From: Enterobacter mori
GTDB taxonomy: Bacteria; Pseudomonadota; Gammaproteobacteria; Enterobacterales; Enterobacteriaceae
Reading direction: 5' to 3'
Assembly: GCF_025244905.1 (NCBI RefSeq)
Contig: NZ_CP104285.1
Coordinates: 3,968,001 to 4,032,000, forward strand
DNA length: 64,000 nucleotides
This document shows, piece by piece, positions 47,510-56,167 of the stretch. Position 1 is the stretch's first letter. Every line of letters starts with the position of its first letter. Both the position numbers and the translations under genes were made by a program. The notes under the pieces are model-generated. The model saw only the letters and a program-made list of their open reading frames with translations, did not search any database and was not told the DNA's origin.

Positions 47510-48561
47510 TGGCTAACCGCAAAAACCGCAGCAAGGCACCGCGCGGCCAGACCGCCACCGATACGGCCAACATGGTCAGTAATGCACATGCGGAGGCGTT
47601 TACGTTTGGCGATCCGATCCCCGTGATGGACCGCCGGGAGTTATTTGATTACCTGGAGTGCGTGCAGGTAGACCGCTGGTACGAACCACCGATCAGCATG
47701 GATGGCCTGGCGCGAACTTACCGCGCCGCCGTGCATCACTCCAGCGCTATTCAGGTAAAACGCAATATTCTTACCAGTACCTTCATCCCTCACCGCTGGC
47801 TGTCTAAACAAGCCTTTTCCCGGTTCGCCCAGGACTTTCTGGTATTCGGTAATGCCTACCTTGAAAAACGCATGAACCGGTTAGGCCAGATCATGGAGCT
47901 GCGCGCCTCGCTTGCCAAATATACCCGTCGTGGCATTGACCCGGACACCTACTGGTTTGCACAGTATGGCTACAACGCGCAGCCCTATCAGTTCGATGAG
48001 GGAAGCGTGTTTCACCTGATGGAACCCGACGTTAACCAGGAGCTTTACGGGATGCCGGAATACCTCTCCGCCATTCCCTCCGCCCTGCTGAATGAATCGG
48101 CCACGCTGTTTCGCCGTAAGTATTACCTCAACGGTAGCCATGCTGGTTTCATCATGTACATGAGTGATCCAGCCGCCGATCAGAGTGACGTCGACAACAT
48201 ACGCGATGCACTTAAAAAATCGAAAGGGCCAGGCAACTTCCGCAACCTGTTTATGTACAGCCCGAACGGCAAGAAAGACGGCATTCAGATCATCCCGCTT
48301 TCAGAAGTCGCAGCGAAAGATGAGTTTCTTAACATCAAGAATGTTAGCCGTGATGACATGCTGGCAGCTCACCGCGTGCCACCGCAGCTAATGGGGATTA
48401 TTCCAACGAATACCGGCGGGTTCGGCGATGTTGAAAAAGCGGCGCGCGTGTTCGTACGCAATGAGTTGATGTCTTTACAGAAGCGAATGATGGAAGTTAA
48501 CGACTGGCTGGGTGATGAAGTTATTAGCTTCGAACCATATATCTTAGATGCACGGGATTGA
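47509..48561 (+). CDS. Q: Portal protein GpQ
   Basis: A 350-residue portal vertex protein (P2: 344), starting MANRKNRSKAPRGQT, with PISMDGLARTYRAAVHHSSAIQVKRN near 60, FLVFGNAYLEKRMNRLGQ near residue 110 and HRVPPQLMGIIPTNTGGFGD near 288. It is translated right after P (one-base overlap). It is followed by a strong terminator and then by cargo genes on the other strand. Confidence 0.96.
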   Translation: MANRKNRSKAPRGQTATDTANMVSNAHAEAFTFGDPIPVMDRRELFDYLECVQVDRWYEPPISMDGLARTYRAAVHHSSAIQVKRNILTSTFIPHRWLSKQAFSRFAQDFLVFGNAYLEKRMNRLGQIMELRASLAKYTRRGIDPDTYWFAQYGYNAQPYQFDEGSVFHLMEPDVNQELYGMPEYLSAIPSALLNESATLFRRKYYLNGSHAGFIMYMSDPAADQSDVDNIRDALKKSKGPGNFRNLFMYSPNGKKDGIQIIPLSEVAAKDEFLNIKNVSRDDMLAAHRVPPQLMGIIPTNTGGFGDVEKAARVFVRNELMSLQKRMMEVNDWLGDEVISFEPYILDARD

Positions 48562-48564
48562 ACA

Positions 48565-48592
48565 AAAAAGGCGCTCTTAAGAGCGCCTTTTT
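48565..48592. terminator. Bidirectional terminator between Q and the cargo pair
   Basis: AAAAAGGCGCTC and GAGCGCCTTTTT form a perfect 12-bp stem around TTAA, directly after the Q stop codon. It ends both the P-Q transcript and the leftward cargo transcript. Confidence 0.93.
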
Positions 48593-48603
48593 ACATCTTT
48601 GGG

Positions 48604-48942
48604 TTAGCAAACAGCATATGCGCCATCAAATCCAACAGAATGCACCTTCTTTGATGCAACTTCATTACTACGACGTTGGATTACCTTTGCAATACTTTTT
48701 AGAATTGAAGGGGATGCGTTTCTAACCTTTACCTGATTCAAGACTTTGGTAGCACCGAATTTTACAACCAGCACACCAAAAATTTCATCAGAGTAGGATT
48801 CGGAAATTGAATAAACACCGCTCAAATCCAAATCTACTGCGTTCCCCTCTTTAATAAAAACTTCAATCTTGTGTCGCTGGGGGATAGCCTGATTGCGCGA
48901 AGCCAGGTCACCCTCGGGTAACTTGTATGCGATTTTGTTCAT
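48604..48942 (-). CDS. STAS-like DUF4325 protein, second gene of a cargo pair
   Basis: A 112-residue protein. Its core reads AVDLDLSGVYSISESYSDEIFG (residues 35-56): a strand, then I-x-E-S-Y-x-D-E-x-F-G, the hallmark of the STAS-like DUF4325 family. The phosphorylated serine loop of anti-anti-sigma factors lies at the matching place. Strand and helix alternate through the rest (KVLNQVKVRNASPSILKSIAKVI). Its ATG shares one base with the stop of the upstream ATPase gene, and its GGAGGAG ribosome site lies inside that gene, so the two are translationally coupled. The role is unknown; a partner or brake of the ATPase is inferred. Confidence 0.85.
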   Translation of the reverse strand: MNKIAYKLPEGDLASRNQAIPQRHKIEVFIKEGNAVDLDLSGVYSISESYSDEIFGVLVVKFGATKVLNQVKVRNASPSILKSIAKVIQRRSNEVASKKVHSVGFDGAYAVC

Positions 48943-50009
48943 TACTCTCCTCCTAACGCCCGCATGATTTCCATAAGCTGAGGGTCATTTTCTTCGTTAT
49001 CGTTATCTACTGCCAGTTGATGAATCTTAAAGCGGCATGAAATTGCAACACCCGGCCAATCATTACGTAACTCAGTGTAGCTCACTTCATCACCAATTGC
49101 CTCTAAGCATACATTTCCTGTAGCCAGTTGCAATTCCCCTTTGTATGTTTTTACCAATTCCATCAAGTGATACAATCCAAGCCCTTGATGGTTATTATCT
49201 TTTTCTTTTACAGCAACCCCATTGCCAAACATACTTCCGCCCATAAAATCCTGAGGAAGTTGTTGCGCCCAATCATCCTGTAGATCGGCATGTTTTGAGG
49301 AATGCCCTTCCTGGATACACCATTCGATAGCATCACGATGTGTTTCGATACCCGGAATGCCAGCTCGCCGTAGCTCTCTCAAAAAGCCCAACCCGCAATC
49401 AGCTAAAGAAAACTCTAAATAATGCTCTTGTCTTTGCGTGTAAGGAACTGCCGAACGTTGTGCAAAGGAGAAGCCCGTCGATTTACCATGTGACCAAACG
49501 TTATCATGAAGCTCGCCTATTACATGGGTCAGGTCCGTAAGCCCCTTTGGATAGTCTCGCGGATCACGATCAGGAAAAGTTAACTGCCTTACGCAACTGT
49601 TAATGCTACTGGTTGCGATATCCACAGCCTCAACATTCGTTAGAGCAGTAACTAAACTGTAATTTCTTCCAACATTAACACGCTCTTGCTGATACTGGTC
49701 CTGCCCCCATAACGCTCCATGTAAGTTTATGGCTCTCATATAGCTAGGGCTTGATAAGGTACAGTTTTCCTCAGCAATCCGATGATGGTTCACATAAGCG
49801 GCTAATACGGTAATAAATCCAGGGTGCCAGTAAATGTTTGGCAAAAGTAACTTGTTCTCATCTTTCTGATGAAATGCAGCTGTGTGAACAATAGCGTCTT
49901 TTAATCCTAAACCCATTAGCCGAGCCTTTTTTGTCGATTTTTGCTCATCATATAACTTAGGTGTTTTCAGAGCAAAGCCAACTCTGGAACTAAGGTTAAA
50001 ACCGCTCAC
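48942..50009 (-). CDS. GHKL-type ATP-binding protein, first gene of a cargo pair
   Basis: A 355-residue protein with an unrecognised N-terminal half (about 1-150) and a histidine-kinase/Hsp90-type ATPase fold in the second half. The N box is ELHDNVWSHG (Glu166, Asn170), the G1 box ADCGLGF (Asp204, Gly206, Gly208) and the G2 box HQGLGLYHLMEL (Gly276, Gly278). There is no phospho-acceptor histidine domain and no membrane segment. It starts with GTG behind GAGGTGA. With the STAS-like partner the layout recalls anti-sigma kinase and antagonist pairs such as SpoIIAB-SpoIIAA. It lies between portal gene Q and cos, a place where P2-like phages carry defence genes, so anti-phage activity is a reasonable guess without direct proof. 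Confidence 0.85.
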   Translation of the reverse strand: MSGFNLSSRVGFALKTPKLYDEQKSTKKARLMGLGLKDAIVHTAAFHQKDENKLLLPNIYWHPGFITVLAAYVNHHRIAEENCTLSSPSYMRAINLHGALWGQDQYQQERVNVGRNYSLVTALTNVEAVDIATSSINSCVRQLTFPDRDPRDYPKGLTDLTHVIGELHDNVWSHGKSTGFSFAQRSAVPYTQRQEHYLEFSLADCGLGFLRELRRAGIPGIETHRDAIEWCIQEGHSSKHADLQDDWAQQLPQDFMGGSMFGNGVAVKEKDNNHQGLGLYHLMELVKTYKGELQLATGNVCLEAIGDEVSYTELRNDWPGVAISCRFKIHQLAVDNDNEENDPQLMEIMRALGGE

Positions 50010-50035
50010 TTCTGATCACCTCACCCAAAACCGCG

Positions 50036-50060
50036 CGCTCGTAGCCCCGCCACGCCTGGC
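50036..50060 (-). other. Candidate cos site
   Basis: The minus strand reads GGCGTGGCGGGG (50056-50045) and then CTACGAGCGCGCGG. P2 virion DNA starts GGCGAGGCGGGG followed by a GCGCGC-rich stretch, as I remember it. Position and direction also fit, between Q and the A-side genes with GGCG pointing toward Q. Confidence 0.5.
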
Positions 50061-50079
50061 CGCTTCTTGTAGCGGTTTT

Positions 50080-50180
50080 CATGCAGGTGCATGACATAAG
50101 CCAAAGCCTGTCAGAACTAGCGGGATTGAGCTAAAACGATCCTCAAACGTTCATGCACACTCATGCAGCATAGACATGCA
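50080..50180. repeat. Cluster of five CATGCA hexamers beside cos
   Basis: CATGCA occurs at 50080, 50152, 50162 and 50175, and its complement TGCATG at 50088. Five copies in 101 nt is far above chance. They lie 20-120 nt from the candidate cos core, so they may be binding sites for the terminase small subunit. Confidence 0.5.
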
Positions 50181-50384
50181 CTTGCCAGGGAGGTTTAAAT
50201 CTGCATCCGAATGACCGTTTGTAAAATGGAGCAGACGTGCAATGAAAGTTGAAGGTCAGCCGTAAACGAAAGGTAGGAGTTTGTTTAAGTTGAACTCTTA
50301 CATTCAGAATGTGCTCAAGAATAAACGACTTGTTTTGCCCAAATTCTTATATGAGAAGTGAAGAATATGTTGTGACAAAACGTG

Positions 50385-50408
50385 AAAAGGAGCCAGGGGC
50401 TCCTTTTT
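50385..50408. terminator. Terminator of the 50417-51007 gene
   Basis: AAAAGGAGCC and GGCTCCTTTTT form a 10-bp stem around AGG, just after the stop of the leftward gene. It has A/T runs on both sides, so it works in either direction. Confidence 0.88.
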
Positions 50409-50416
50409 ATCTCAGA

Positions 50417-51007
50417 CTAAGATTTGTTAAACAGTGATTTACCACTATTTGGCAAAAAAGGAGGCGACACTGGTTTATTGCTATCCAACAAATTAACAGG
50501 AATATAATCACTCTGGCCAAGAGGCCATAAATTAGCAATATTGGCTAAGTACAAATTAACTTTCTCATTCCTATCATTGATAATTCCTGTTAATGCAGGA
50601 TCGTCATCAAATCCGTACTCAAAACTCCACACATCGTCAGCATATCCAGCTTGGCAGATGCGATACCACTCTTTAAACATAGGTTCAAGAATGGTTTTAC
50701 CTAAGCTTTTCAAGTTGCTATCGAAGACTACAAAAAGCGAACCTTTGCGTTCACCTACAAATTTAACGGCAGGCATAAGGTTAGACATGTAAGCAACTTC
50801 AAGGACATTTAAAACCCTTTCATCATGGTCTTCATCCCATAAAATGGCGAATGTATGGATTTTTGGGCTGGGATGATTTGTATAAAGAGAAGACTTCCAC
50901 TGGACAGCACTCAAAATAGAGTAGTGCGTCCCACGACCAAGATGTCCAACTGGGGATTGTTCATCATATACAGTTTTAAAAAAAGGGGAATAACTAGGCA
51001 TAGTCAT
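50417..51007 (-). CDS. Unknown cargo protein between cos and replication gene A
   Basis: A 196-residue protein that I do not recognise. It starts MTMPSYSPFFKTVYDEQSP; GAGG 8 nt before ATG 51007 supports this start over an ATG 66 nt upstream. It contains GHLGRGTHYSILSAVQW (near 20-36), alternating strands around HTFAILWDEDHDE and GSLFVVFDSN, and a polar tail. It has no signal peptide, membrane helix or nuclease motif I can name. It is AT-rich, has its own terminator, and sits where P2 carries old/tin. Those P2 genes block other phages, so a defence or superinfection role is inferred from position only. Confidence 0.75.
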   Translation of the reverse strand: MTMPSYSPFFKTVYDEQSPVGHLGRGTHYSILSAVQWKSSLYTNHPSPKIHTFAILWDEDHDERVLNVLEVAYMSNLMPAVKFVGERKGSLFVVFDSNLKSLGKTILEPMFKEWYRICQAGYADDVWSFEYGFDDDPALTGIINDRNEKVNLYLANIANLWPLGQSDYIPVNLLDSNKPVSPPFLPNSGKSLFNKS

Positions 51008-51306
51008 AATTTTAACCTCAAATTTATGTGTATCACCACAAGAGACAAACCTTTCGAGCCTGCCATGTTTCATTATTTACGTTAACTTATAGGGGTACGG
51101 ATAGCAATAAAAATTACAATACAATTTTGTCCAACACACCCGTTCTCCTTTGCCTATTCACCGTATACCATTCCTTGCAAAGCCAGAAACACCCATGCCT
51201 GATACAAAGCGGGCGATCACTCATCCAAATGACCGCCACATCTCACATCTCGTTGCGCTCGTTGTTCAACCTTACCCCCATAATGAGTTCTTTCGAGGGC
51301 AATGTT

Positions 51307-51540
51307 TCAGTGTAACCAACTGTCGTCCTCCCAGACCTGCTGCAAAATCTCCATTACCCGCTTTTTATCTTCGTCCAGTTTTAAACCGCTCAGCTCCAGA
51401 CCGTTAGCGCTTCCCTTACGTATGCGGATTGCCGTTTTTGGATAGAGAGGGCGCAAATTTCGGTAAAGCTCAGATTCAAGGGCTTCCAGTGTTGCCTGGC
51501 TTATCTTCTGCTCTTTATCGATCATTATTTCAATGCGCAT
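51307..51540 (-). CDS. DinI-like protein, probable SOS-induction factor
   Basis: A 77-residue protein starting MRIEIMIDKEQKISQATLEALESEL and ending DKKRVMEILQQVWEDDSWLH, the DinI family pattern including the acidic C-terminal helix. Host DinI binds RecA filaments. In phage 186 the LexA-controlled antirepressor Tum, encoded at this same genome position, is related to DinI as I recall. It is the second gene of a small operon behind two LexA boxes. A part in prophage induction is inferred. Confidence 0.88.
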   Translation of the reverse strand: MRIEIMIDKEQKISQATLEALESELYRNLRPLYPKTAIRIRKGSANGLELSGLKLDEDKKRVMEILQQVWEDDSWLH

Positions 51541-51549
51541 AGATTCCCC

Positions 51550-51738
51550 CTAACTGGTAGCGTCCATTGTGCGGCTATATTCATGGTTGCGTATTTTGGC
51601 CATCAGCTCGTCAGTCAGCTCAGAAACCCACTGGATAGCCAGCCGCTTTTCTTCGTCGCTGCAATCGCTTGCCGCTACCAGCTTTAAGAAAAAATCAATG
51701 CGCTGAAGTTTCAATGACTCCAAAAGATAATCCTGCAT
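51550..51738 (-). CDS. Small SOS-operon protein of unknown function
   Basis: A 62-residue acidic, helical protein (MQDYLLESLKLQRIDFFLKLV start, NHEYSRTMDATS end). AAGGAGGG at the ideal distance from ATG 51738 supports this start over one 21 nt upstream. It is the first gene behind the LexA boxes at 51773-51805 and ends 9 nt before the DinI-like gene. I do not recognise a domain. Confidence 0.8.
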   Translation of the reverse strand: MQDYLLESLKLQRIDFFLKLVAASDCSDEEKRLAIQWVSELTDELMAKIRNHEYSRTMDATS

Positions 51739-51772
51739 TTTCCCTCCTTTTACGACCACTTACACAACATAA

Positions 51773-51805
51773 CTGTATGTATATACACTGTTTATATATA
51801 CAGTA
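51773..51805 (-). promoter_or_regulatory. Two overlapping LexA (SOS) boxes
   Basis: CACTGTTTATATATACAGTA (51786-51805) contains a perfect CTGT-N8-ACAG. A second, slightly weaker CTGT-N8-ACAC lies at 51773-51788, and the two overlap by one base. They lie 35-67 nt upstream of the small leftward operon with the DinI-like gene, so this operon should be induced by DNA damage. Confidence 0.9.
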
Positions 51806-51894
51806 TAGTACCGATTTCTAAATGTAAAACGCTTTTTTGTCCTTCAATAAGAAAGACCTGATATGAGTCAAAAACAGAAAAAATATCCGATGTG

Positions 51895-54288
51895 TCAGTA
51901 ATACTGGCGCCATTTGTCATCCTCACGCAGCCGCCCGTTCTGGTAAAATATCCGCAGTCCTCCCCCTGACGGAAGGCTGCCGCCGTGTAAAAGTAAACTC
52001 ACCTCGTACTCACTGCTATCGAACCCTCTGGACTGCAGCTCATACTCCAGTTGCAGGCGCTGCTGCTCAGAAATATCCTGCCTGTAAGCCTTTTTCCGTT
52101 TCGGTTTTACCAGCCTGAGCCGGGCGACCAGCTCACGCCGTTCCTTTTTGCCCATGCCGTGCAGATAGTTCTGCAGCACCTTTTCATCCATGGACGTAAT
52201 ATCCGGTACTTCGCCCCCTGTCTGGTTCAAATTTTCAACAGGGGGACAGTTATTGCCACGAGTCCAAGGGGCGCAAGCGCCCTGGTCGGCTTCCGCCTCC
52301 TGAACGTCAACGGCCTTGCGAACCTTTTTCCACTTCACCGCGTGCGTGCAAATCTTGCCCTCTGCAATCGGGGACCAGATACCATAGATACGGATACCGT
52401 GATCGCCGTAGGCGCTCGGTTCGTCGTTAAGCTCATAAGCTGTGCGGACAAGGTGATGTTTGCGGGGAACCAGCACACCGCCCTGCTTCATGATGTAGGT
52501 GGCAAAGCAGCCCGCATCAGCTGCCGCCAGCACCGCATCCAGACGCGGGTTATCCAGTACTGGTGCGCCCGCTTTGCGTTCACCCTGCACTCTCGCCGCC
52601 TGACCAGCCAGCAAGCGCAGCTCTCGGTATGCCTGACGCCCCGGAATACCAAAGAAACGGAACTGCTGGACACGATGCAGTGACGCCCAGGCGCTGACAT
52701 GCTCGGCGCTGTCACGCAGTGATCTGCCGGTTTCTTTGCTGATTTCTTTAGCCAGCCCCCGCCCGTCAATGTTCTTGCTGATGTATTTGGCAATGTAGCT
52801 GGTCGGCGTGCCCTTGCGCGGGTTGATTAGCTCGGACTTGAAGCGCGGCCCCGTATTGGTGCCCAGCTCCTCGCGGTCTTCACGGATGGCAAACTTGCGC
52901 AGCATCGCAGTGATGGAACGGCGGTCTTTTTTGCGCATGAAGCACAGAAGATGCCAGTGCACGGTGCCGTCATGGTGCGGCTCTGCCACGCGGACGCCAT
53001 ACCAGCGCAGCCCGGCCTTGTGCATGGCCTTGCGGAAAGCGGCGAATGTATCAACCAGATAGTCACTGCTCTGCCTGACAGTGGCACTGGTCCACTTCGG
53101 ATTAGGTCTGCCGTTGTTAAGGGTTGCGTGGAAGCGTGACGGGCAGGTGATGGTATAAAACACCGCACAGTCTCCGCGCATTTCCGCGATCAGCTCCAGC
53201 CCCTTAACACAGGCCATCATTTCATTACGGCGGTGTGCCGGGTTGCTGTTGCTGGCGTTCACCACGTCTTCCATGTCCAGCGTATCGCCGTCTTCATTGA
53301 TCAGCTCATGCGAGCGGAAGAACTCCAGCGATTTGCGGCGCTGCTCGCGTTTGTGGATCACGGCTTCATAGCTGACATACGGGGACGCTTTTTTGTTGAC
53401 CAGGCAGACAGCGCGCAGCTGTTCTTCCCGCCATTCACACCGCATCTGCCACAGCTTGCGATACCACCAGTCCGCGCAAAGCATACGGGCAAGCGAGCCC
53501 GGAATAAGCTCGTATGGGACCGGCTTACGGCGGTGCTTTTTACGGCGCAGCTGTTCGAAAGCAGGCGGGATAACATCAAGGCGCATGGCCTCAGCGGCCA
53601 CCCTTTCCCATGACCGGCGGATCTCTTCCGGCGTAACGTTTTCATCCATAAACAGCTCACCGCAGGCAGCATCCAGACACATGCTCATGTGTGCCGCCAC
53701 CAGGGTAGATAACCGCTTGACCTGCTCCTGGTTCATTTCCGGCAGGACCAGCAGGCCCTCCAGCCCGTCGTGGCTTGCCATAAAACGGAACGAGGCAGAA
53801 ACCTGGCTGGTACGCACGCGCTCCAGGCGTTCAAGGCACGGCCTGATGGTTTCACGCAGATAGCGGGAATATGCCTTCGGCTTGCCCAGGCCCTCGAAAT
53901 ATTTAATCCGTTCAAGCAGCGGCTTACTGATATGCGCCGGTTGGGCGCTCACGTCAGCAACGATGACCAGATCGGGGTTGAATTTCTGCTGCTCGCGGGC
54001 CATTTTGGCGCGGCTTATCAGCTGATCCTGCTCCATTTCTCGCTGAACAGGATCACGGGATTCATTGTAGAAATAGCGTTCCCAGACCTCATTACTCAGG
54101 GCCTCGCGGCGCAGCTGCTCCTGCTCGTTATCCGCAACATAGAGAGTAATCAGGTTTGAAAGCGCAGAAACCGGCGCTTCTTCCGCCGGGTCCATGTAGG
54201 GGTTAATCGCCTTTTTAGGTACATTCCAGGCAAAAGCAGCGGCGGAATCTTCTGCACCGCCGTGCTTTTCAACTTCGTGATGACTCAC
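51895..54288 (-). CDS. A: Replication initiation endonuclease GpA
   Basis: A 797-residue rolling-circle initiator (P2: 761). The HUH metal motif is [15 protein letters not shown] near residue 438, and the two catalytic tyrosines are in [10 protein letters not shown] near residue 500, as in P2 A, which cuts and rejoins its own origin. The origin should lie within the gene, as in P2. It overlaps the upstream dam-like gene by 4 nt. Confidence 0.95.
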   Translation of the reverse strand: MSHHEVEKHGGAEDSAAAFAWNVPKKAINPYMDPAEEAPVSALSNLITLYVADNEQEQLRREALSNEVWERYFYNESRDPVQREMEQDQLISRAKMAREQQKFNPDLVIVADVSAQPAHISKPLLERIKYFEGLGKPKAYSRYLRETIRPCLERLERVRTSQVSASFRFMASHDGLEGLLVLPEMNQEQVKRLSTLVAAHMSMCLDAACGELFMDENVTPEEIRRSWERVAAEAMRLDVIPPAFEQLRRKKHRRKPVPYELIPGSLARMLCADWWYRKLWQMRCEWREEQLRAVCLVNKKASPYVSYEAVIHKREQRRKSLEFFRSHELINEDGDTLDMEDVVNASNSNPAHRRNEMMACVKGLELIAEMRGDCAVFYTITCPSRFHATLNNGRPNPKWTSATVRQSSDYLVDTFAAFRKAMHKAGLRWYGVRVAEPHHDGTVHWHLLCFMRKKDRRSITAMLRKFAIREDREELGTNTGPRFKSELINPRKGTPTSYIAKYISKNIDGRGLAKEISKETGRSLRDSAEHVSAWASLHRVQQFRFFGIPGRQAYRELRLLAGQAARVQGERKAGAPVLDNPRLDAVLAAADAGCFATYIMKQGGVLVPRKHHLVRTAYELNDEPSAYGDHGIRIYGIWSPIAEGKICTHAVKWKKVRKAVDVQEAEADQGACAPWTRGNNCPPVENLNQTGGEVPDITSMDEKVLQNYLHGMGKKERRELVARLRLVKPKRKKAYRQDISEQQRLQLEYELQSRGFDSSEYEVSLLLHGGSLPSGGGLRIFYQNGRLREDDKWRQYY

Positions 54289-55136
54289 GCGCGCACCTCA
54301 TGCACGACCGAGTAATCAGGGCCGCCGGCTGGATCAAAGCCAGCCCATACTTTCGGTTTGAGTACAGCAATCAGTTCGTCTGCGGTTTTCCCTTCGCCTG
54401 CAGCAATACCAATGCTGCGTTTTACGTTAATGCGGTTATGAGTGAAATTGCGATACAGGGAACGAGTCAGGAAAGTGTCGCTGTTCGAAACGATGACCGG
54501 ATGGCCTTCTGATGCACGGCACTCAAGAATAGAGGCCAGATGATACTGATCGTCCTCAGTAAAACCGGCAGTGTGATAGCCACTGAAAGTACCGTCATAA
54601 GGCGGATCGCAATAAATAACATCCCCAGGCACTAATAATGCCAAAGTTTCGTCATAGCTGGCGCAAATGAACGTGGCGCGGGTAGCTTTTTTAGCAAAAG
54701 CGCGTATTTCATTTTCAGGAAAATACGGTTTTTTATAATTACCGTAAGGGGCGTTAAACTCACCCTTTTTGTTATAACGGCAAAGACCACGGTAACAGTG
54801 GCGATTTAAGAATAAAAACAGCGGCGCGCGCCATTCAGGGTCTTTATCATGATTGAATGAATCCCGGCTATCATAATAACCATCTTCACTATTGAATATT
54901 TTAAACAGATGTTTGGCACGCTCAATAAAATCTGATGCGTTTGTTGCTATCTCCCGATATAGATTTATTAAATCAGGGTTAATATCCGCGACAAGATAAT
55001 GAGGATAGTCTGTTGCCATCATCACAGCGCAGGAACCTGCGAAAGGTTCAACCAGTCGAGGGCCATCTGGGAAGTGCTTTTTGAGTTCGGACATGATGGC
55101 GGTTTTGTTTCCCGCCCATTTCAGGATAGTGCTCAT
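54285..55136 (-). CDS. dam: Dam-type DNA N6-adenine methyltransferase (D12 class)
   Basis: A 283-residue alpha-class methyltransferase. [13 protein letters not shown] lies at the N terminus (AdoMet region), [16 protein letters not shown] near residue 29 is motif I, and [16 protein letters not shown] near 177 is motif IV (DPPY). The family includes E. coli Dam, so GATC is the likely target. As a phage copy it may shield phage DNA or affect early gene timing. It is embedded between A and the small early genes, with 4-nt overlaps on both sides. Confidence 0.93.
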   Translation of the reverse strand: MSTILKWAGNKTAIMSELKKHFPDGPRLVEPFAGSCAVMMATDYPHYLVADINPDLINLYREIATNASDFIERAKHLFKIFNSEDGYYDSRDSFNHDKDPEWRAPLFLFLNRHCYRGLCRYNKKGEFNAPYGNYKKPYFPENEIRAFAKKATRATFICASYDETLALLVPGDVIYCDPPYDGTFSGYHTAGFTEDDQYHLASILECRASEGHPVIVSNSDTFLTRSLYRNFTHNRINVKRSIGIAAGEGKTADELIAVLKPKVWAGFDPAGGPDYSVVHEVRA

Positions 55137-55360
55137 ACAACGCCTCCGTTGTAGTGCTTGCCTTTAAGCTCTGCGATTTCCTGACAGGTCACACAGCACT
55201 GCACGCCCGGAATAGCGCGGCGGCGAGCTGGAGGGATCGGCGTATCGCATTCGATGCAAAGCACACGGGAAACGCCCGGCGCTCTGTTGCGGGCAGTGTG
55301 GATGTGGCGCTGGCGTTCTTCTTCAACGCGCTGTTGTACGAGGTCCATAGAGTCAGCCAT
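55133..55360 (-). CDS. TraR/DksA-type zinc finger protein
   Basis: A 75-residue protein with a helical N-terminal half (MDLVQQRVEEERQRH) and a C4 zinc finger CIECDTPIPPARR...CCVTCQ (residues about 35-58). Members bind RNA polymerase in its secondary channel and change promoter choice like DksA with ppGpp. It is common in the early region of P2-like phages. It overlaps the upstream gene by one base and dam by 4 nt. Confidence 0.92.
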   Translation of the reverse strand: MADSMDLVQQRVEEERQRHIHTARNRAPGVSRVLCIECDTPIPPARRRAIPGVQCCVTCQEIAELKGKHYNGGVV

Positions 55361-55587
55361 TAGTGGAGCTCCTGAGATTCGTTTTCGTAGCGGGTTGCTT
55401 CGCAGCGCAGTAGTTCAGCTGCTTCAACACCGTTTAACCCTTTGTTGGTGATGTGGGTTGCCAGCGCCTCAAGGCGGATTGAAACTGCGAGCGCGCGGCC
55501 TTTGCGCTCCTCACGTTTGGCAATATCGATCACCGTCATAAGTGGATCGGTTTCGGCTACAAACATTTTTCGTAATTCTTTCTGCAT
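55360..55587 (-). CDS. DUF2732-like small early protein
   Basis: A 75-residue helical protein (MQKELRKMFVAETDPLMTVID start, RCEATRYENESQELH end) that looks like the DUF2732 family of P2-like early genes. Its function is unknown. It lies in the early transcript between the DUF5347-like gene and the zinc-finger gene. Confidence 0.8.
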   Translation of the reverse strand: MQKELRKMFVAETDPLMTVIDIAKREERKGRALAVSIRLEALATHITNKGLNGVEAAELLRCEATRYENESQELH

Positions 55588-55654
55588 TGTTCTCTCTCCT
55601 AAATTTGGGCAAAAGAATGCCCGGCGGGTTTACGCCATTAATTTCTGTTGTGGG

Positions 55655-55996
55655 TTAATTCGGCATGGTTAGCCGTTTGGGAAATAAGCTCACCACTGCA
55701 CGAAAATGATTCATTGCTTTAACCAGTTCCCGCTTTTCGTCAGTAGTCAGATCACTAATATTGACGCCGTGACGTTCTGCCGGAATTTTTGCCATAAAGA
55801 ATATGGCAGCCAGTGCGCGCTCATTTTGTTTATGGTTTATATCGCGACGGTCGCGCATATCTTTAATGAACCTTTCAAGCTCTGGCTCAATATTCAGACC
55901 AAACACACTCGCCCTTAATTCAGCTATATGGTTCAGTCCTTCAAGCCGTTGACCCGGGCTTAGTGGAACAGTCGCAGAAGTGCCTTCAATAGCCAT
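55655..55996 (-). CDS. DUF5347-like early protein
   Basis: A 113-residue protein starting MAIEGTSATVPLSPGQRLEGLNHIAELR and containing ERFIKDMRDRRDINHKQNERALAAIFFMA, which I place in DUF5347, a family of small phage early proteins of unknown function. The ATG at 55996 lies inside the end of fil in another frame and was chosen over an upstream start that would run further into it. Confidence 0.78.
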   Translation of the reverse strand: MAIEGTSATVPLSPGQRLEGLNHIAELRASVFGLNIEPELERFIKDMRDRRDINHKQNERALAAIFFMAKIPAERHGVNISDLTTDEKRELVKAMNHFRAVVSLFPKRLTMPN

Positions 55997-56160
55997 GGAT
56001 TCACCTTTTTGGTAGTGGTCAGCCCTGCCAACAGTTCTTCCTGAGAGCGGCACGGGTGCCAGCGCTTGCCATCTTTCCCGATAATCCAGCCATGGCCGCA
56101 GTGCATACCCTGGCTTTGTTTAGCCAAAAGCGATGCGAATGACGGTTCTTTAGTCAGCAT
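55960..56160 (-). CDS. fil: Filamentation protein Fil-like
   Basis: A 66-residue protein (MLTKEPSFASLLAKQSQGM start) with HCGHGWIIGKDGKRWHPCRSQ near residues 20-40, the pattern of 186 Fil and its relatives. In 186, Fil blocks host cell division when made, which gives filaments. Overlaps the DUF5347-like gene by 37 nt. Its position after cII matches 186. Confidence 0.88.
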   Translation of the reverse strand: MLTKEPSFASLLAKQSQGMHCGHGWIIGKDGKRWHPCRSQEELLAGLTTTKKVNPWLLKALLRLFH

Positions 56161-56167
56161 AATCACC

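Larger units (their letters stand above)
50010..50416. other. Non-coding region with candidate cos and iterons
   Basis: No convincing gene is present. The stretch holds the candidate cos core (50036-50060), five CATGCA/TGCATG hexamers between 50080 and 50180, and a terminator at its right end. In P2-type genomes this is where the two ends of virion DNA meet. Confidence 0.6.

Noticed and set aside
50080..50180. CRISPR-like array
   Set aside because: The repeats are only 6 nt and unevenly spaced. No CRISPR array or cas gene was found anywhere in the window.
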